From contig CACYHE010000001.1 in assembly GCA_902774185.1 (NCBI GenBank), positions 44,332 to 108,331 of the forward strand: 64,000 nt of DNA, read 5' to 3'. Under the pieces are notes generated by a model, which had not been told where the DNA came from, searched no databases, and worked only from the letters and a program-made list of their open reading frames with translations. The DNA comes from an uncultured Bacteroidales bacterium. Lineage in GTDB: Bacteria; Bacteroidota; Bacteroidia; Bacteroidales; Paludibacteraceae. Positions 6,711 to 15,623 of the stretch are shown here, piece after piece (positions within the stretch are counted from its first letter, which is position 1; each line of letters opens with the position of its first letter). Both the position numbers and the translations under genes were made by a program.

Positions 6711-6753
6711 TTCCCCATATGCTTGCATATGTGGGAATTTTTTTGTAATTTTG
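6711..6753 (+). promoter_or_regulatory. Promoter with inverted repeat centred on -33
   Basis: The stem TTCCCCATATGC (6711-6722) pairs with GCATATGTGGGAA (6725-6737, one bulged T) around the bases TT. The -33 TTG (6723-6725) is at the dyad centre, and TAATTTTG (6746-6753) follows with a 20-base spacer. It drives the methyltransferase operon. The hairpin plus T-run may also terminate transcription arriving from the HEPN-like gene. Confidence 0.7.
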
Positions 6754-6806
6754 CGCGCTGAATTGATTTTATTTGTTATACGAGAGAATATTAACCACGT
6801 GAAACG

Positions 6807-9170
6807 ATGGATAAAGTAGAACTGGTACAGAAATTCATATCTCGATTGGTGGATAGTTATGGTTACTCCGCAAAGCAGATGAGTACAAACTTTGTGGTTG
6901 AGAACGGAGCAACGATAGATATCGCTATTTGGCGTGATGCTCAATCGCGCAAGGAGCAGAAGATGCCGGATGTATGCGTAGCTATCGTATGCAATCCGGA
7001 ATATGTGCGCATTGAAGCAGTAAATTATTTCAAGAACCTATTGAGTGTGCCGATGCAGACGCACCATTTCTTGGTGGCTAATAACCTGAAAGAAACGAAG
7101 GTGTTTTATCACAATACCATCCGTCCGGATAGCTTGGTGCATATTCCTGATTTCCCGAAAGCAGAGGATTGTGCGGATGAGAATAAGTTGGAGAACTTTA
7201 TTGCAAAGATGGTGGGGATTAATAAGGATTCTTTGTTTCATGCTTTTACGCGCTGTCATACTATTATCCGCAATAATGATAAACTATCTCCGGAAGCAGC
7301 CTTTGATGAAATTAGTAAGGTAATCTTCATTAAAATGAGGTATGAGCGCAGCAATCCAGAAGGAGAACTGCTATATAGCGCATCTAAATTTGAACGAGAT
7401 GAGGAAGAATCGCATGATCCGGATTATATCAACTCGCTTTATCGTGAAGTGATATGGGATTATCGTTCGGTGCGATTGTTTGACGCGCAAGATAGAATCC
7501 GCATCAAACGTATAAGTTTTGTGATGATATTGAAAGAACTTGAGGTGGCAGACTTTAATTACACTGATGTGGATGTAAAGGGTGTAGCTTTCGAGGCATT
7601 TTTGGGTAAGACCTTCCGTGGTGAGTTAGGACAGTTCTTTACCCCTCGTTCGATTGTGAACTATATGATTGAAGTGCTCAATCCGAAAGAAGGAGATAAA
7701 ATATGTGATCCGTGTTGTGGTAGTGGTGGATTCTTGATTAGAGCATTTGAGTATATACAGGGGAAGATTGAGAAGGATGTGGATGCACAGATTAAGGCTG
7801 TGCAAGCATCGGATTTGTCAAATGCAGAAAAGAATAAACAGATAGAAGCGCTGCTGAGTGAACTAGATAAACGAAGGGTAGGCAGCCGTATGTGGAAATT
7901 GTGCAATGAATATCTATATGGCGTAGATGCAAATCCGCGGATGGCGCGTACATCAAAGATGAATATGATCATGCATGGAGACGGACATGTAGGAATCTTC
8001 CAACATGATGGTTTAACGGACGTTAAAGGAGCAATTGAAGATGGAATGTTTGATATAGTGCTGATTAACCCCCCCTATGGTGTACGCATCGATAGAAATT
8101 ATGTAGATGAGGATTCCAATCAGCGAATTGACAAGAAATACGAACTGAAACAAACCGCGGCGGAGGCATTGTTTGTTGAACGTACATTGAGACTGCTTAA
8201 ACCGGGAGGAGTAGCCGGATTGGTGTTGCCGGATAGCATTATGTCGGTAATGGCATATGAGAGTGTCCGAAACTTCGTAGAGAATGTAGCGGAAATCTTG
8301 AATATCACCTCTATTCCGTCAGATGTATTTTTGTCTTCAGGAGCCAATGTGAAGCCGAGTATTCTGTTCTTGCGCAGAAATTCCGGAGTCTTTGACGAAA
8401 ACTCAAAGATGAGTGTAGCAAAAGTGGATGATGCCGGAATCAATTCCTTGGGACAGGCGACGGAAAATGTTCAGTTGGATCAATGTGCCCCATTGGTTAG
8501 GCGCTGGATTGAACGAAAGGAAATGATAGATGGCGATTATGTAAAGGTGGTATCCCGCAGAGATTTGGATAGGTGGAATATTGCACCTATATTTCGGGAA
8601 TCGAAGATAAAATACCATAGTTGCTATTCGTATGTACCATTAAAGGAATTGCTAACGCTATCTAGGGATGATGTGTGGATTCAAGATGATGAGGAATATA
8701 GAAGGGTAACGGTAAAATTATTTAATAAAGGACTGTGTGAACGGGATCGATTAATAGGAAGCAAGATTGGAACTAAGCGACAAAGACGTGTTCATACTGG
8801 TCAGTTTGTAATCTCAAAGATTGATGGAAAGAGTGGCGCATTTGGATACGTTCCTAAAGAATTGGAAGGAGCGATTGTAACATCCGATTTTATGGTATAT
8901 GATGTTAATACAGAACGAGTTAATCCGGAATATTTAGAACTAGTATTATCTTCTCCGGCAATATTGGATCAATATAAGGCAGAGAGTTTTGGTTCTACCG
9001 GACGAAAACGTTTGCAATTATCAACATTCGTCAGGACTTTAATTCCTCTTCCGTCGTTACGCGAACAGCAAGCGATGGTGGATGAAATTTCCTCTTTGCG
9101 CCAAAGGCAAAAAGAAGTGAAAGAACAATTGAATGAAGCAGTGAATGAATTTAGGAACAAATTATTTTGA
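6807..9170 (+). CDS. Type I-like N6-adenine methyltransferase/specificity fusion with HsdR_N-like N-terminus
   Basis: 787 residues in three parts. Residues 1-105 look like the type I restriction N-terminal domain (PF13588 pattern: TIDIAI strand, later HHFLVANN), but where active enzymes have a VECK-like strand this has VAIVCNP (58-64), so the E-x-K nuclease pair is missing. Residues 250-600 are an HsdM-type methylase with FFTP (277-280), motif I DPCCGSGGFL (301-310) and NPPY (421-424). Residues 625-770 hold one HsdS-type target recognition domain with a C-terminal coiled coil. No helicase or HsdR gene is near. It should methylate adenine in a specific site; the restricting partner may be the next gene, whose likely ATG lies 8 bases after the stop. 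Confidence 0.88.
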   Translation: MDKVELVQKFISRLVDSYGYSAKQMSTNFVVENGATIDIAIWRDAQSRKEQKMPDVCVAIVCNPEYVRIEAVNYFKNLLSVPMQTHHFLVANNLKETKVFYHNTIRPDSLVHIPDFPKAEDCADENKLENFIAKMVGINKDSLFHAFTRCHTIIRNNDKLSPEAAFDEISKVIFIKMRYERSNPEGELLYSASKFERDEEESHDPDYINSLYREVIWDYRSVRLFDAQDRIRIKRISFVMILKELEVADFNYTDVDVKGVAFEAFLGKTFRGELGQFFTPRSIVNYMIEVLNPKEGDKICDPCCGSGGFLIRAFEYIQGKIEKDVDAQIKAVQASDLSNAEKNKQIEALLSELDKRRVGSRMWKLCNEYLYGVDANPRMARTSKMNMIMHGDGHVGIFQHDGLTDVKGAIEDGMFDIVLINPPYGVRIDRNYVDEDSNQRIDKKYELKQTAAEALFVERTLRLLKPGGVAGLVLPDSIMSVMAYESVRNFVENVAEILNITSIPSDVFLSSGANVKPSILFLRRNSGVFDENSKMSVAKVDDAGINSLGQATENVQLDQCAPLVRRWIERKEMIDGDYVKVVSRRDLDRWNIAPIFRESKIKYHSCYSYVPLKELLTLSRDDVWIQDDEEYRRVTVKLFNKGLCERDRLIGSKIGTKRQRRVHTGQFVISKIDGKSGAFGYVPKELEGAIVTSDFMVYDVNTERVNPEYLELVLSSPAILDQYKAESFGSTGRKRLQLSTFVRTLIPLPSLREQQAMVDEISSLRQRQKEVKEQLNEAVNEFRNKLF

Positions 9171-9178
9171 CTGAGTAT

Positions 9179-10894
9179 ATGCGGTTAAAGAGCTTACGTA
9201 TTCAAGGATATAAAAATATTCAGGATCTGAAGATCGGTTTTGAAGATAAGGAAGGTATTACGTTGTTGATAGGTAATAATGGTACCGGTAAAAGTAATAT
9301 CATCGAGGCTGTCGCTTCTATTTTTGCCGGTCTATATGAGAATAGGATACATAAACCAACCTTCGATTACGATGTCACGTATGAGATTAATTTTACAAAA
9401 GTGTCCATTTCGTTGCATGCCGGAGAATACACCATACATGTTAATGACGAGGAAATGACCAAAACTGCATTTCAACTGAGGGCAAAAGAGTTTCTTCCAG
9501 AGAATGTAGTGGCGTGTTATAGCGGAGAGAGTTTGCGTTTATTTGAACATTATTTCCAACCATACTACAAAAGGTACGTAGATACTCTTAAAAAAGAAGA
9601 TGGCATACCTGTTCTTCCGATGATATATGTCAATAAATACAATATAAAGATTGCTTTACTGACCTTGTTTTTCTGCAAGTGGGAAGAAAATGAAGATGTG
9701 AAACGCTTTTGTATGGAGACACTGCATATTAAGCGGCTGACAAAGGTTGTATTCCATTATAATAATAAAATCATTCTCGCTTGGCCAGAAAATGCTGTGG
9801 TGAAGATGATTAAACAAATCAATGCTATTGGAGGAGTCGGAGCTATATCACCAGATACGTGTACGTATAAAGACATGGAAGAACTAAAAGCGCATTTGCA
9901 TTATTTAGACGAGCGAATGTTCTTTAAATATATGTATGCGGCAACAATGCCTCTAGATAATAAGGCGATCAAAGACATAGAGATTGAAATGGAGTTGGAT
10001 AACGGTGTCGTGATTTCCATAGAGGAGTTGAGCGAGGGTGAAAAAAAATATCTTCTTATCAAGACCATTTTGGAGGTGATAAGTACTGAAAATTCTATCA
10101 TCTTGTTTGATGAACCAGATGCGCATATTCATATTAGCAGAAAAGCGGAATTAAAAACTCAACTTCTGCCTTATAATAATCGTGAAACAATTATAACGAC
10201 GCATTCACCTACATTAGCGATGTGTTTTGATAATTCCCATTTGCAAGGTTTGGGTAAGAATGCTAACGGATACACTACATCAATTAGCAGAGATAAAGTG
10301 GATCTTATATCACAGATTACCGATGGACTATGGAGCGCACAAGAACTTAATGCATTTTTAGCATCCAATAAACCTATATCGCTTTTGGTAGAAGGCAAAA
10401 CAGACAAAATTCATTTGGAGGAGGCATTTGTACATCTCAAATCCAATTATCCAAATCTAGATTTCGATGTGTATTATTTTAGCGGAGCGGATAATATCCC
10501 ACAATTTGTTAAAGGATTAAATACATGCAATATTGATTTGGTGCATAGAAAGATAATTGCGATTTTCGACAATGATGCTGAAGGTAAAGATTGTTGTAAC
10601 AAAACAACAGTTAAGTTTGATGGAAGTAAAAATAAAAAAGGTATGTATGCCATCACTTTGCCCATAACGAATACTACCATAGAAAACTATTACGCCAAAG
10701 AGTTATTTGCTGATACGTACTTTCAGGTGGCAAAAACAGGAGATTTCTCTGGGTTAATTACGAAAGAGAACGAAAGAATATTAAAGCAAGCGAAGATTAA
10801 GTTTTCTGAACTGGTACAACAAGCTAATGATCCGACAATATTTATAGGTTTCAAACCTATTTTTGATATTATCGATCAGATAAGAAAACTATGA
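9179..10894 (+). CDS. OLD-family ATPase-TOPRIM nuclease (GajA-like architecture)
   Basis: About 571 residues (numbered here from a TTG at 9167). An N-terminal ABC-type ATPase has Walker A GNNGTGKS (36-43), signature LSEGEKK (288-294), Walker B IILFDEPD (311-318) and the switch His in TTHSP (346). A C-terminal TOPRIM domain has LLVEGKTD (E409) and IAIFDNDAEG (D468, D470), the metal-binding acids. This order and length match OLD nucleases and GajA of Gabija, but no UvrD-like GajB is present. Placed directly after a methyltransferase, it may be the nuclease that the methyltransferase protects against; this is inference from the operon. All catalytic residues I can check are intact. Confidence 0.87.
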   Translation: MRLKSLRIQGYKNIQDLKIGFEDKEGITLLIGNNGTGKSNIIEAVASIFAGLYENRIHKPTFDYDVTYEINFTKVSISLHAGEYTIHVNDEEMTKTAFQLRAKEFLPENVVACYSGESLRLFEHYFQPYYKRYVDTLKKEDGIPVLPMIYVNKYNIKIALLTLFFCKWEENEDVKRFCMETLHIKRLTKVVFHYNNKIILAWPENAVVKMIKQINAIGGVGAISPDTCTYKDMEELKAHLHYLDERMFFKYMYAATMPLDNKAIKDIEIEMELDNGVVISIEELSEGEKKYLLIKTILEVISTENSIILFDEPDAHIHISRKAELKTQLLPYNNRETIITTHSPTLAMCFDNSHLQGLGKNANGYTTSISRDKVDLISQITDGLWSAQELNAFLASNKPISLLVEGKTDKIHLEEAFVHLKSNYPNLDFDVYYFSGADNIPQFVKGLNTCNIDLVHRKIIAIFDNDAEGKDCCNKTTVKFDGSKNKKGMYAITLPITNTTIENYYAKELFADTYFQVAKTGDFSGLITKENERILKQAKIKFSELVQQANDPTIFIGFKPIFDIIDQIRKL

Positions 10895-10954
10895 TGAAAC
10901 TATAGAACAATGTAATAATTAAAGATGTAAACGTTAAAATTATAATGCTCCGTA

Positions 10955-11536
10955 ATGTTTGATATTAAAAATTGTGTAGATAGGGCTTTTATTCTGGAAG
11001 CGGCGAAGGAGTTTCCCGTTCGATTGTGTGGTTTTATTGTATATTCACGAAAAAATCCACATATTAGTCAATTGCTACGAGATATAGATTACTGGAAAGA
11101 GTTGGATGCTATATCTGGAGTGAATTGGCCGATTTTCGCCGTTCGTCCGGTAGCTCTTATGCGCACTTACACGCGTTGTGATTCACGATTAGACGAAGTG
11201 GACGAAGAGATGGTGCGTATGTGTTTAGATATAGAAGAAGAGGAACTGCCGTGTTTTGTTTGCTTTATGTGGGATGAGCATGGTAATATGCGGAAAATTT
11301 CTCACAGGATTGATGATAGATCAGTTGCTTCTACACATGCTGATTTGAGAGAATTGGTGTCGCGTGTTGCTCGTGTAATCAACGATATCCATGAAGAATA
11401 TATGCAGTCAGAGAATGTATTCAGGAATGTGAAAGTAGAAGTGGAGTCGTATAATGCACAGACTAAATTCAAATCTATTGTAAACGGAGCAGTTTGGATG
11501 ATAGATATGTTTAATAGGTTACCGCAAGGTAGGTAG
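10955..11536 (+). CDS. Uncharacterised protein of the methylase-OLD operon
   Basis: 193 residues, soluble, no signal peptide. The N-terminal half is probably alpha/beta, with hydrophobic strands around residues 20-30 (RLCGFIVYS) and 55-66 (WPIFAVRPVAL) and a conserved-looking DYWKELDAISGVNWP between them. The middle has an acidic IEEEELPCFVCF strand. The C-terminal third is helical. I do not recognise the family; a sensor or effector-associated role is a guess from context only. It starts 60 bases after the OLD-like gene with no promoter of the window's consensus between them, so it is likely in the same transcript. Confidence 0.7.
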   Translation: MFDIKNCVDRAFILEAAKEFPVRLCGFIVYSRKNPHISQLLRDIDYWKELDAISGVNWPIFAVRPVALMRTYTRCDSRLDEVDEEMVRMCLDIEEEELPCFVCFMWDEHGNMRKISHRIDDRSVASTHADLRELVSRVARVINDIHEEYMQSENVFRNVKVEVESYNAQTKFKSIVNGAVWMIDMFNRLPQGR

Positions 11537-11639
11537 GAGAAATTGTATGCTTTACGCCCAATCCCTCTTATCACCAACGTCAGGTAGGATGTCAGTTATT
11601 GAGTAAATCGTAGAAAGCAATTAAAGAAGATCAAAAAAT

Positions 11640-12533
11640 ATGTCTAAGATTTTGAGGAAATTTGTACTGTCATCGCCAAGTTTTTGGTTCTTTTTTGCGG
11701 TGTCTGTAATATGTATAAGTCTTACGATATGGTCTCAACAGAAGATTATTTCTACAGTGGACGAATATGAGAAGCAGATGGATAAATTGTATACTACTCT
11801 TGTACAGGATAGTCAAAAAAGCCCCATTGTCAATGTGGATAGTGTATGCGCTATATTAAATACATCTGGAAAATCCAAATCCAAGGATAAGGAAGTACTT
11901 CGCTATTGTTTAACAGAGATGGATAAATATGTACAAAGCGAAGTGTCAAAAAGCAATGCAGCATGCACAACGTACGCAGCAGAAATCAAAAAACTTCTTG
12001 ATAACCAATATTATAGAGTTCGTCAGGAGTATGAGGCCTTGCAAACATGGTGTGCGATATTAACGATTGTATTCTTGGTGTTTAGTTTTTATTCGCAATA
12101 TAAGGCGGATGATATGGTAAAGCAGGGACGTAAGGGATTAAATGAGATTGAAACTATTCGGAAAGACGGACAAACAAATATATATCAAATTCAGAAGGAT
12201 GCTGAGAGATCCGTCTCAGAAATGAAGAATACAATAGAAGGCCAAGTGCAAAGTATGAATAAGAAAATTGACGAGGTGGAGAAAAAAATCACAGACGAAT
12301 CGAACAAAATAGACAAGGAATTGACGCGATTGCAGACTGAGGTCGACCAAAAAGTAAGTGATGCCGGAGAAGCTTATACGCAGAGGATAGAAAAGAAAGC
12401 CACAGAATTAGATGAAAAAATATCATCTGCTCACTCTTTTATCGAGGAAGCAATGAAATCCATGCAGGGATTTGTCGAGTTAAAAAAATTGGTGGATCAG
12501 CCTAACGACTACAATGGTGATAACAAAAAATAA
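11640..12533 (+). CDS. Two-TM membrane protein with long cytoplasmic coiled coil
   Basis: 297 residues. TM1 is about residues 14-31 (WFFFAVSVICISLTIW) and TM2 about 137-152 (WCAILTIVFLVFSFYS), separated by a roughly 100-residue domain with two cysteines. After TM2 residues 160-285 form a continuous, strongly charged heptad-rich coiled coil. There is no signal peptide cleavage site. Families of this build anchor complexes to the membrane or sense envelope state. In a methylase-OLD operon it recalls membrane components of defence systems, but nothing in the sequence proves it. It starts about 100 bases after the previous gene and is followed 7 bases later by the next. Confidence 0.75.
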   Translation: MSKILRKFVLSSPSFWFFFAVSVICISLTIWSQQKIISTVDEYEKQMDKLYTTLVQDSQKSPIVNVDSVCAILNTSGKSKSKDKEVLRYCLTEMDKYVQSEVSKSNAACTTYAAEIKKLLDNQYYRVRQEYEALQTWCAILTIVFLVFSFYSQYKADDMVKQGRKGLNEIETIRKDGQTNIYQIQKDAERSVSEMKNTIEGQVQSMNKKIDEVEKKITDESNKIDKELTRLQTEVDQKVSDAGEAYTQRIEKKATELDEKISSAHSFIEEAMKSMQGFVELKKLVDQPNDYNGDNKK

Positions 12534-12540
12534 TACTACT

Positions 12541-13080
12541 ATGTTACGACAAGCGATTCAAGCTTCAAGAAGCAAAATTGACGTATTTGCAGATTTTGCA
12601 AGCGACTATTTGCGTTTGAGAATGGAGTATGCAGTAATTCAAAAACCCAAGCTGACGTTTGACGACTCATCAAAGAATGCAGAAAATATGCAGCTGGTCT
12701 TTACATATGTTCTTAATCGCCAAACAAAAGAAAAACAATTGCAAGAATGTGCGCAAAATCTTGCAAATGCTTTTAATGAAGTAATCAAGACATTTTGTGA
12801 AGGCTTACGAGATGAACACTTAATGGATTATAATTCAGAGATTTTTGCTAATCTTCAGAATATTTTTTCAAAGTTTAATAGAATGGCTAATGCTGATGTT
12901 TTCAAAGGAATATTGTATATAGAGGATGCGAATAAACCTCTATTATTCGAGATATCTGATAAGTTAGCAACTTATACCGGCAATGAGCAACTTGTACAAT
13001 TAAAAGAGCAGATAGATGCGTTGCTTCATCTTGAAAGGGTAGAGAATAGTATTACAGAGGATGAGAATATAATGAAATAA
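12541..13080 (+). CDS. Helical protein, last gene of the methylase-OLD operon
   Basis: About 179 residues, predicted wholly helical, with no membrane segment or recognisable motif. A start at 12541 leaves a 7-base gap after the coiled-coil gene; an in-frame ATG at 12514 would overlap it by 20 bases, and either is possible. Tight spacing to a long coiled-coil membrane protein suggests the two bind each other. The next gene, fdtA, starts 99 bases on and belongs to a different, sugar-biosynthetic unit, so the operon and accessory island end here. Confidence 0.65.
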   Translation: MLRQAIQASRSKIDVFADFASDYLRLRMEYAVIQKPKLTFDDSSKNAENMQLVFTYVLNRQTKEKQLQECAQNLANAFNEVIKTFCEGLRDEHLMDYNSEIFANLQNIFSKFNRMANADVFKGILYIEDANKPLLFEISDKLATYTGNEQLVQLKEQIDALLHLERVENSITEDENIMK

Positions 13081-13179
13081 GAATTAAATAGATTTGATTA
13101 CATGCCAAAACAACCTGATTTGACATGACAACACATGCTGATAACATGGAATCCTGACGAATTACATAAAATCAACTAA

Positions 13180-13605
13180 ATGCATATGAGTAAGCAAACA
13201 ACAGTAAATGATTGCAAGATTATTGACTTGCGTAAAATTCATGACCCAAGAGGAAATTTAACTCCTATAGAGGGTGGGGCAGACATCCCGTTTGACATCA
13301 AACGCATTTACTATCTTTATGATGTGCCTGGAGGTGAAAGCCGTGGAGCCCATGCACATAAAAAACTGCAACAGCTCATCGTTGCTGCCAGTGGTTCGTT
13401 TACAATTACGTTGGATGATGGCAAAGAGAAAAAATCGTTTACCCTCAACCGTTCCTATTATGGATTGTTGATAGTTCCTGGAATTTGGAGAGATTTGGAT
13501 GATTTCTCATCTGGGGCCGTTCTCCTTTGTCTTGCAAGCGAGCATTACGATGCCGCTGATTACATTCGTGATTATGATGAGTTTTTAAAATACAAAGAAA
13601 ATTGA
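13180..13605 (+). CDS. fdtA: dTDP-4-keto-6-deoxyglucose 3,4-ketoisomerase (FdtA/QdtA-like)
   Basis: A 141-residue cupin of the FdtA/WxcM family (PF05523). It carries the conserved opening IIDLRKIHDPRGNLTPIEGG and the active-site RGAHAHKKLQQ with paired histidines (about residues 51-53). FdtA-type enzymes move the keto group of dTDP-4-keto-6-deoxyglucose from C4 to C3, the step before 3-amination. Its partner aminotransferase, FdtB, is four genes downstream, with an acyltransferase between. Whether the product has galacto (Fdt) or gluco (Qdt) configuration cannot be told by eye. The rml genes supplying dTDP-glucose are outside the window. Confidence 0.87.
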   Translation: MHMSKQTTVNDCKIIDLRKIHDPRGNLTPIEGGADIPFDIKRIYYLYDVPGGESRGAHAHKKLQQLIVAASGSFTITLDDGKEKKSFTLNRSYYGLLIVPGIWRDLDDFSSGAVLLCLASEHYDAADYIRDYDEFLKYKEN

Positions 13606-13606
13606 T

Positions 13607-14068
13607 ATGAACCAATCAGTTTTAGGATTATATTACGAAGATTTCGTAGTAGGTGAAACCATTAAGCATTCATTGTCAAAGACTGTCTTTGAGAGTGACA
13701 ATAACTTTTTCTCTTTGTTGACAATGAATCATCATCCCGTGCATACCAATTTGGATTATGCGCAGCAGAATCAGCATGGAAAGATCCTTGTAGTTGGAAC
13801 TTTGGTGTTCTCATTAGCGGTAGGCATGACTGTTCCGGATATCAGTGGCAAGGCGATTGCCAATTTGGATTATGAGCAAATCAAACATCTTGGTCCTGTG
13901 TTTATTAATGATACGCTCTATGTACGTACTAAGATTTTGGATAAACGAGAATCGCAATCTAAGCAGGATAGGGGAATTGTGTATGTTGAGACGATTGCAA
14001 GTAATCAGCTCGGACAGGATGTGCTCTCCTTCCGCAGACATGTTTTAATCAAAAAACGTAAAGTATGA
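13607..14068 (+). CDS. MaoC-like acyl-CoA hydratase
   Basis: 153 residues with a single hot-dog fold of the MaoC type. The catalytic loop reads LTMNHHPVHTNLDYA (about residues 37-51) where R-specific enoyl-CoA hydratases have TGDxNPxHxD, so the His is kept and the acidic residue is replaced, as I recall for mesaconyl/itaconyl-CoA hydratase-type members. It begins 1 base after fdtA and overlaps the CitE-like gene by 4 bases. Coupled MaoC-CitE pairs are known from itaconate/citramalyl-CoA metabolism. Inside an aminosugar operon the pair may prepare or tailor the acyl-CoA used on the sugar amine. Confidence 0.8.
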   Translation: MNQSVLGLYYEDFVVGETIKHSLSKTVFESDNNFFSLLTMNHHPVHTNLDYAQQNQHGKILVVGTLVFSLAVGMTVPDISGKAIANLDYEQIKHLGPVFINDTLYVRTKILDKRESQSKQDRGIVYVETIASNQLGQDVLSFRRHVLIKKRKV

Positions 14069-14961
14069 ATCAGTCACTATTGATGCGTAGCCTCATGTTT
14101 GTACCTGCGCATAATCAACACCTTTTGGAAAGTTCGATACACCGTGGAGCAGATGTGCTATTATTGGATATAGAAGACTCTGTCCCGCAATGTGATAAGC
14201 AAACGGCAAGAGATAATATTAAGGTATTTGTTGAGCGCGAAGATGTTCGTAAATTACAGGGGGGGGTGTTCGCCCGGGTTAACGATAGGGAGAGTGGCGA
14301 ATTATTGCGTGATTTGTATCAGTTAACCATATCTGGAATAGCAGGATTCGTATATCCAAAATCAACTAAAGGCGAGGATGTCTATTTTGTGGGAAAACTC
14401 CTTGAAACAATAGAATATGAAAAGGGATTACCTATAGGAACATTCAAAGTTATTCCATTAATAGAGACTACCGGAGCAGTAATGAATATCACGGATATAT
14501 GCAATGCTTGTCCAAATCGTGTGGTAGCTGTGGCTTTTGGATGTGAAGACTATGTATCCGATATGCATGGGCAGCATGATCCAGAAGGACAAAGCATTTT
14601 TTGGGCACGCAATATGATTGTAAATGGAGCAAGAGCTTGCGGCGTGGCACCGATAGATACTGTGCATATAGATGTTCATAATTTGGAAGATTTGGAGCGT
14701 AACCTGATTCTGTCAAAGAAATTAGGATTTGAAGGAATGTTAGTGCTCAATCCCAAGGAACTGCCTTTAGTGCATCAATATTTTTCTCCGAGTGAAGAAG
14801 AGATAGCTTGGGCACGCGAGATGGTGGCTCTATGTGATGAAGCAAAAGCAGAAGGTAAAGGAGTAGCACTTATGAATGGAAAATTTGTAGGTCCTCCAAT
14901 GCTTAAGATGGCGCAAAATATAATAGAAAAACAAAATTTGATAGAAAGAAAAATACAATGA
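14065..14961 (+). CDS. CitE-like (HpcH/HpaI family) CoA-ester lyase
   Basis: 298 residues of the citrate lyase beta subunit-like family. The opening RSLMFVPAHNQHLLESS and GADVLLLDIEDSVP match the family's substrate-binding Arg and acidic motif; VIPLIETTGAV carries the Mg-binding Glu, and FGCEDYVSDM the second acid. Such enzymes cleave or form malyl-, citramalyl- or related 3-hydroxyacyl-CoA. No citrate lyase alpha, gamma or ligase genes are near, so it is a stand-alone CoA enzyme. It overlaps the MaoC gene (4 bases) before it and the acyltransferase gene (4 bases) after it, implying a shared job. Confidence 0.87.
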   Translation: MNQSLLMRSLMFVPAHNQHLLESSIHRGADVLLLDIEDSVPQCDKQTARDNIKVFVEREDVRKLQGGVFARVNDRESGELLRDLYQLTISGIAGFVYPKSTKGEDVYFVGKLLETIEYEKGLPIGTFKVIPLIETTGAVMNITDICNACPNRVVAVAFGCEDYVSDMHGQHDPEGQSIFWARNMIVNGARACGVAPIDTVHIDVHNLEDLERNLILSKKLGFEGMLVLNPKELPLVHQYFSPSEEEIAWAREMVALCDEAKAEGKGVALMNGKFVGPPMLKMAQNIIEKQNLIERKIQ

Positions 14962-15620
14962 GTAAGAAAGTTGTTATTATAGGAGGTGAAGGCAATGGTG
15001 GTGTTGTTGCTTCCTGTATAGAAGATAACCGCAATCGTTTTGGTGATACCGAATGGGAGGTTATAGGATTTATTAACGATTTTGAAACTGAGGTAGATGG
15101 ATATCCTGTCATTGGTAAATTGGCGGATATTCCAAAACTACTTGCAGAAACGGACTATTATTTCAGTTGGGCAATCCATTTAGTTGGTCGTAGCGTAAAA
15201 ACGATGGAAATGTTTAACGAAGTAAATATTCCAGATGAACGTTTAGCAACTATCATTCATAAATCTGCTTTTATTGGGTCTAAAACTGAGATAGGTCCCG
15301 GTTGTATGGTAATGGCAGGGAGTTATGTAGGTCCCTTGACGAAATTGGGAAAATGTACTTTCATTATGGCGAACTGCTCTATTGGTCATAATGTTACGAC
15401 TGGTCCATTATGCCATTGTTCTGTAGGAACAATCATGACAGGGTACTCTTCTTTGGGAGTATGTGCGGATATGGCGATAGGTGCAGCATGTCTGGCATAT
15501 GTAAAAGTCGGCGATTATGCGATGGTAGGAGCCAGAGCATTGGCGACAAAGGATGTTCCCGAAAAAGAAATACATGTGGGAACACCTGCGAAATTATTAA
15601 AAAGAGTACGAGAAGATTAA
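14958..15620 (+). CDS. NeuD/PglD-like sugar N- or O-acyltransferase (left-handed beta-helix)
   Basis: 220 residues. The N-terminal part (VVIIGGEGNGGVVASCIED) is the Rossmann-like UDP/dTDP-sugar-binding domain of PglD/NeuD proteins. From about residue 90 hexapeptide repeats form a left-handed beta-helix, with CSIGHNV providing the probable catalytic His. These enzymes transfer an acyl group from CoA to an amino or hydroxy sugar nucleotide. Sitting between the MaoC-CitE pair and the 3-aminotransferase, it is the natural enzyme for acylating the dTDP-3-amino sugar, possibly with an unusual acyl chain. Confidence 0.85.
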   Translation: MSKKVVIIGGEGNGGVVASCIEDNRNRFGDTEWEVIGFINDFETEVDGYPVIGKLADIPKLLAETDYYFSWAIHLVGRSVKTMEMFNEVNIPDERLATIIHKSAFIGSKTEIGPGCMVMAGSYVGPLTKLGKCTFIMANCSIGHNVTTGPLCHCSVGTIMTGYSSLGVCADMAIGAACLAYVKVGDYAMVGARALATKDVPEKEIHVGTPAKLLKRVRED

Positions 15621-15623
15621 GAT

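Noticed and set aside
6807-9170. Complete type I restriction-modification system
   Set aside because: There is no HsdR with helicase motifs, and the only HsdR-like part lacks the E-x-K residues.
9179-10894. Gabija system
   Set aside because: The nuclease has GajA-like architecture, but no UvrD/GajB helicase follows; the neighbours are unrelated.
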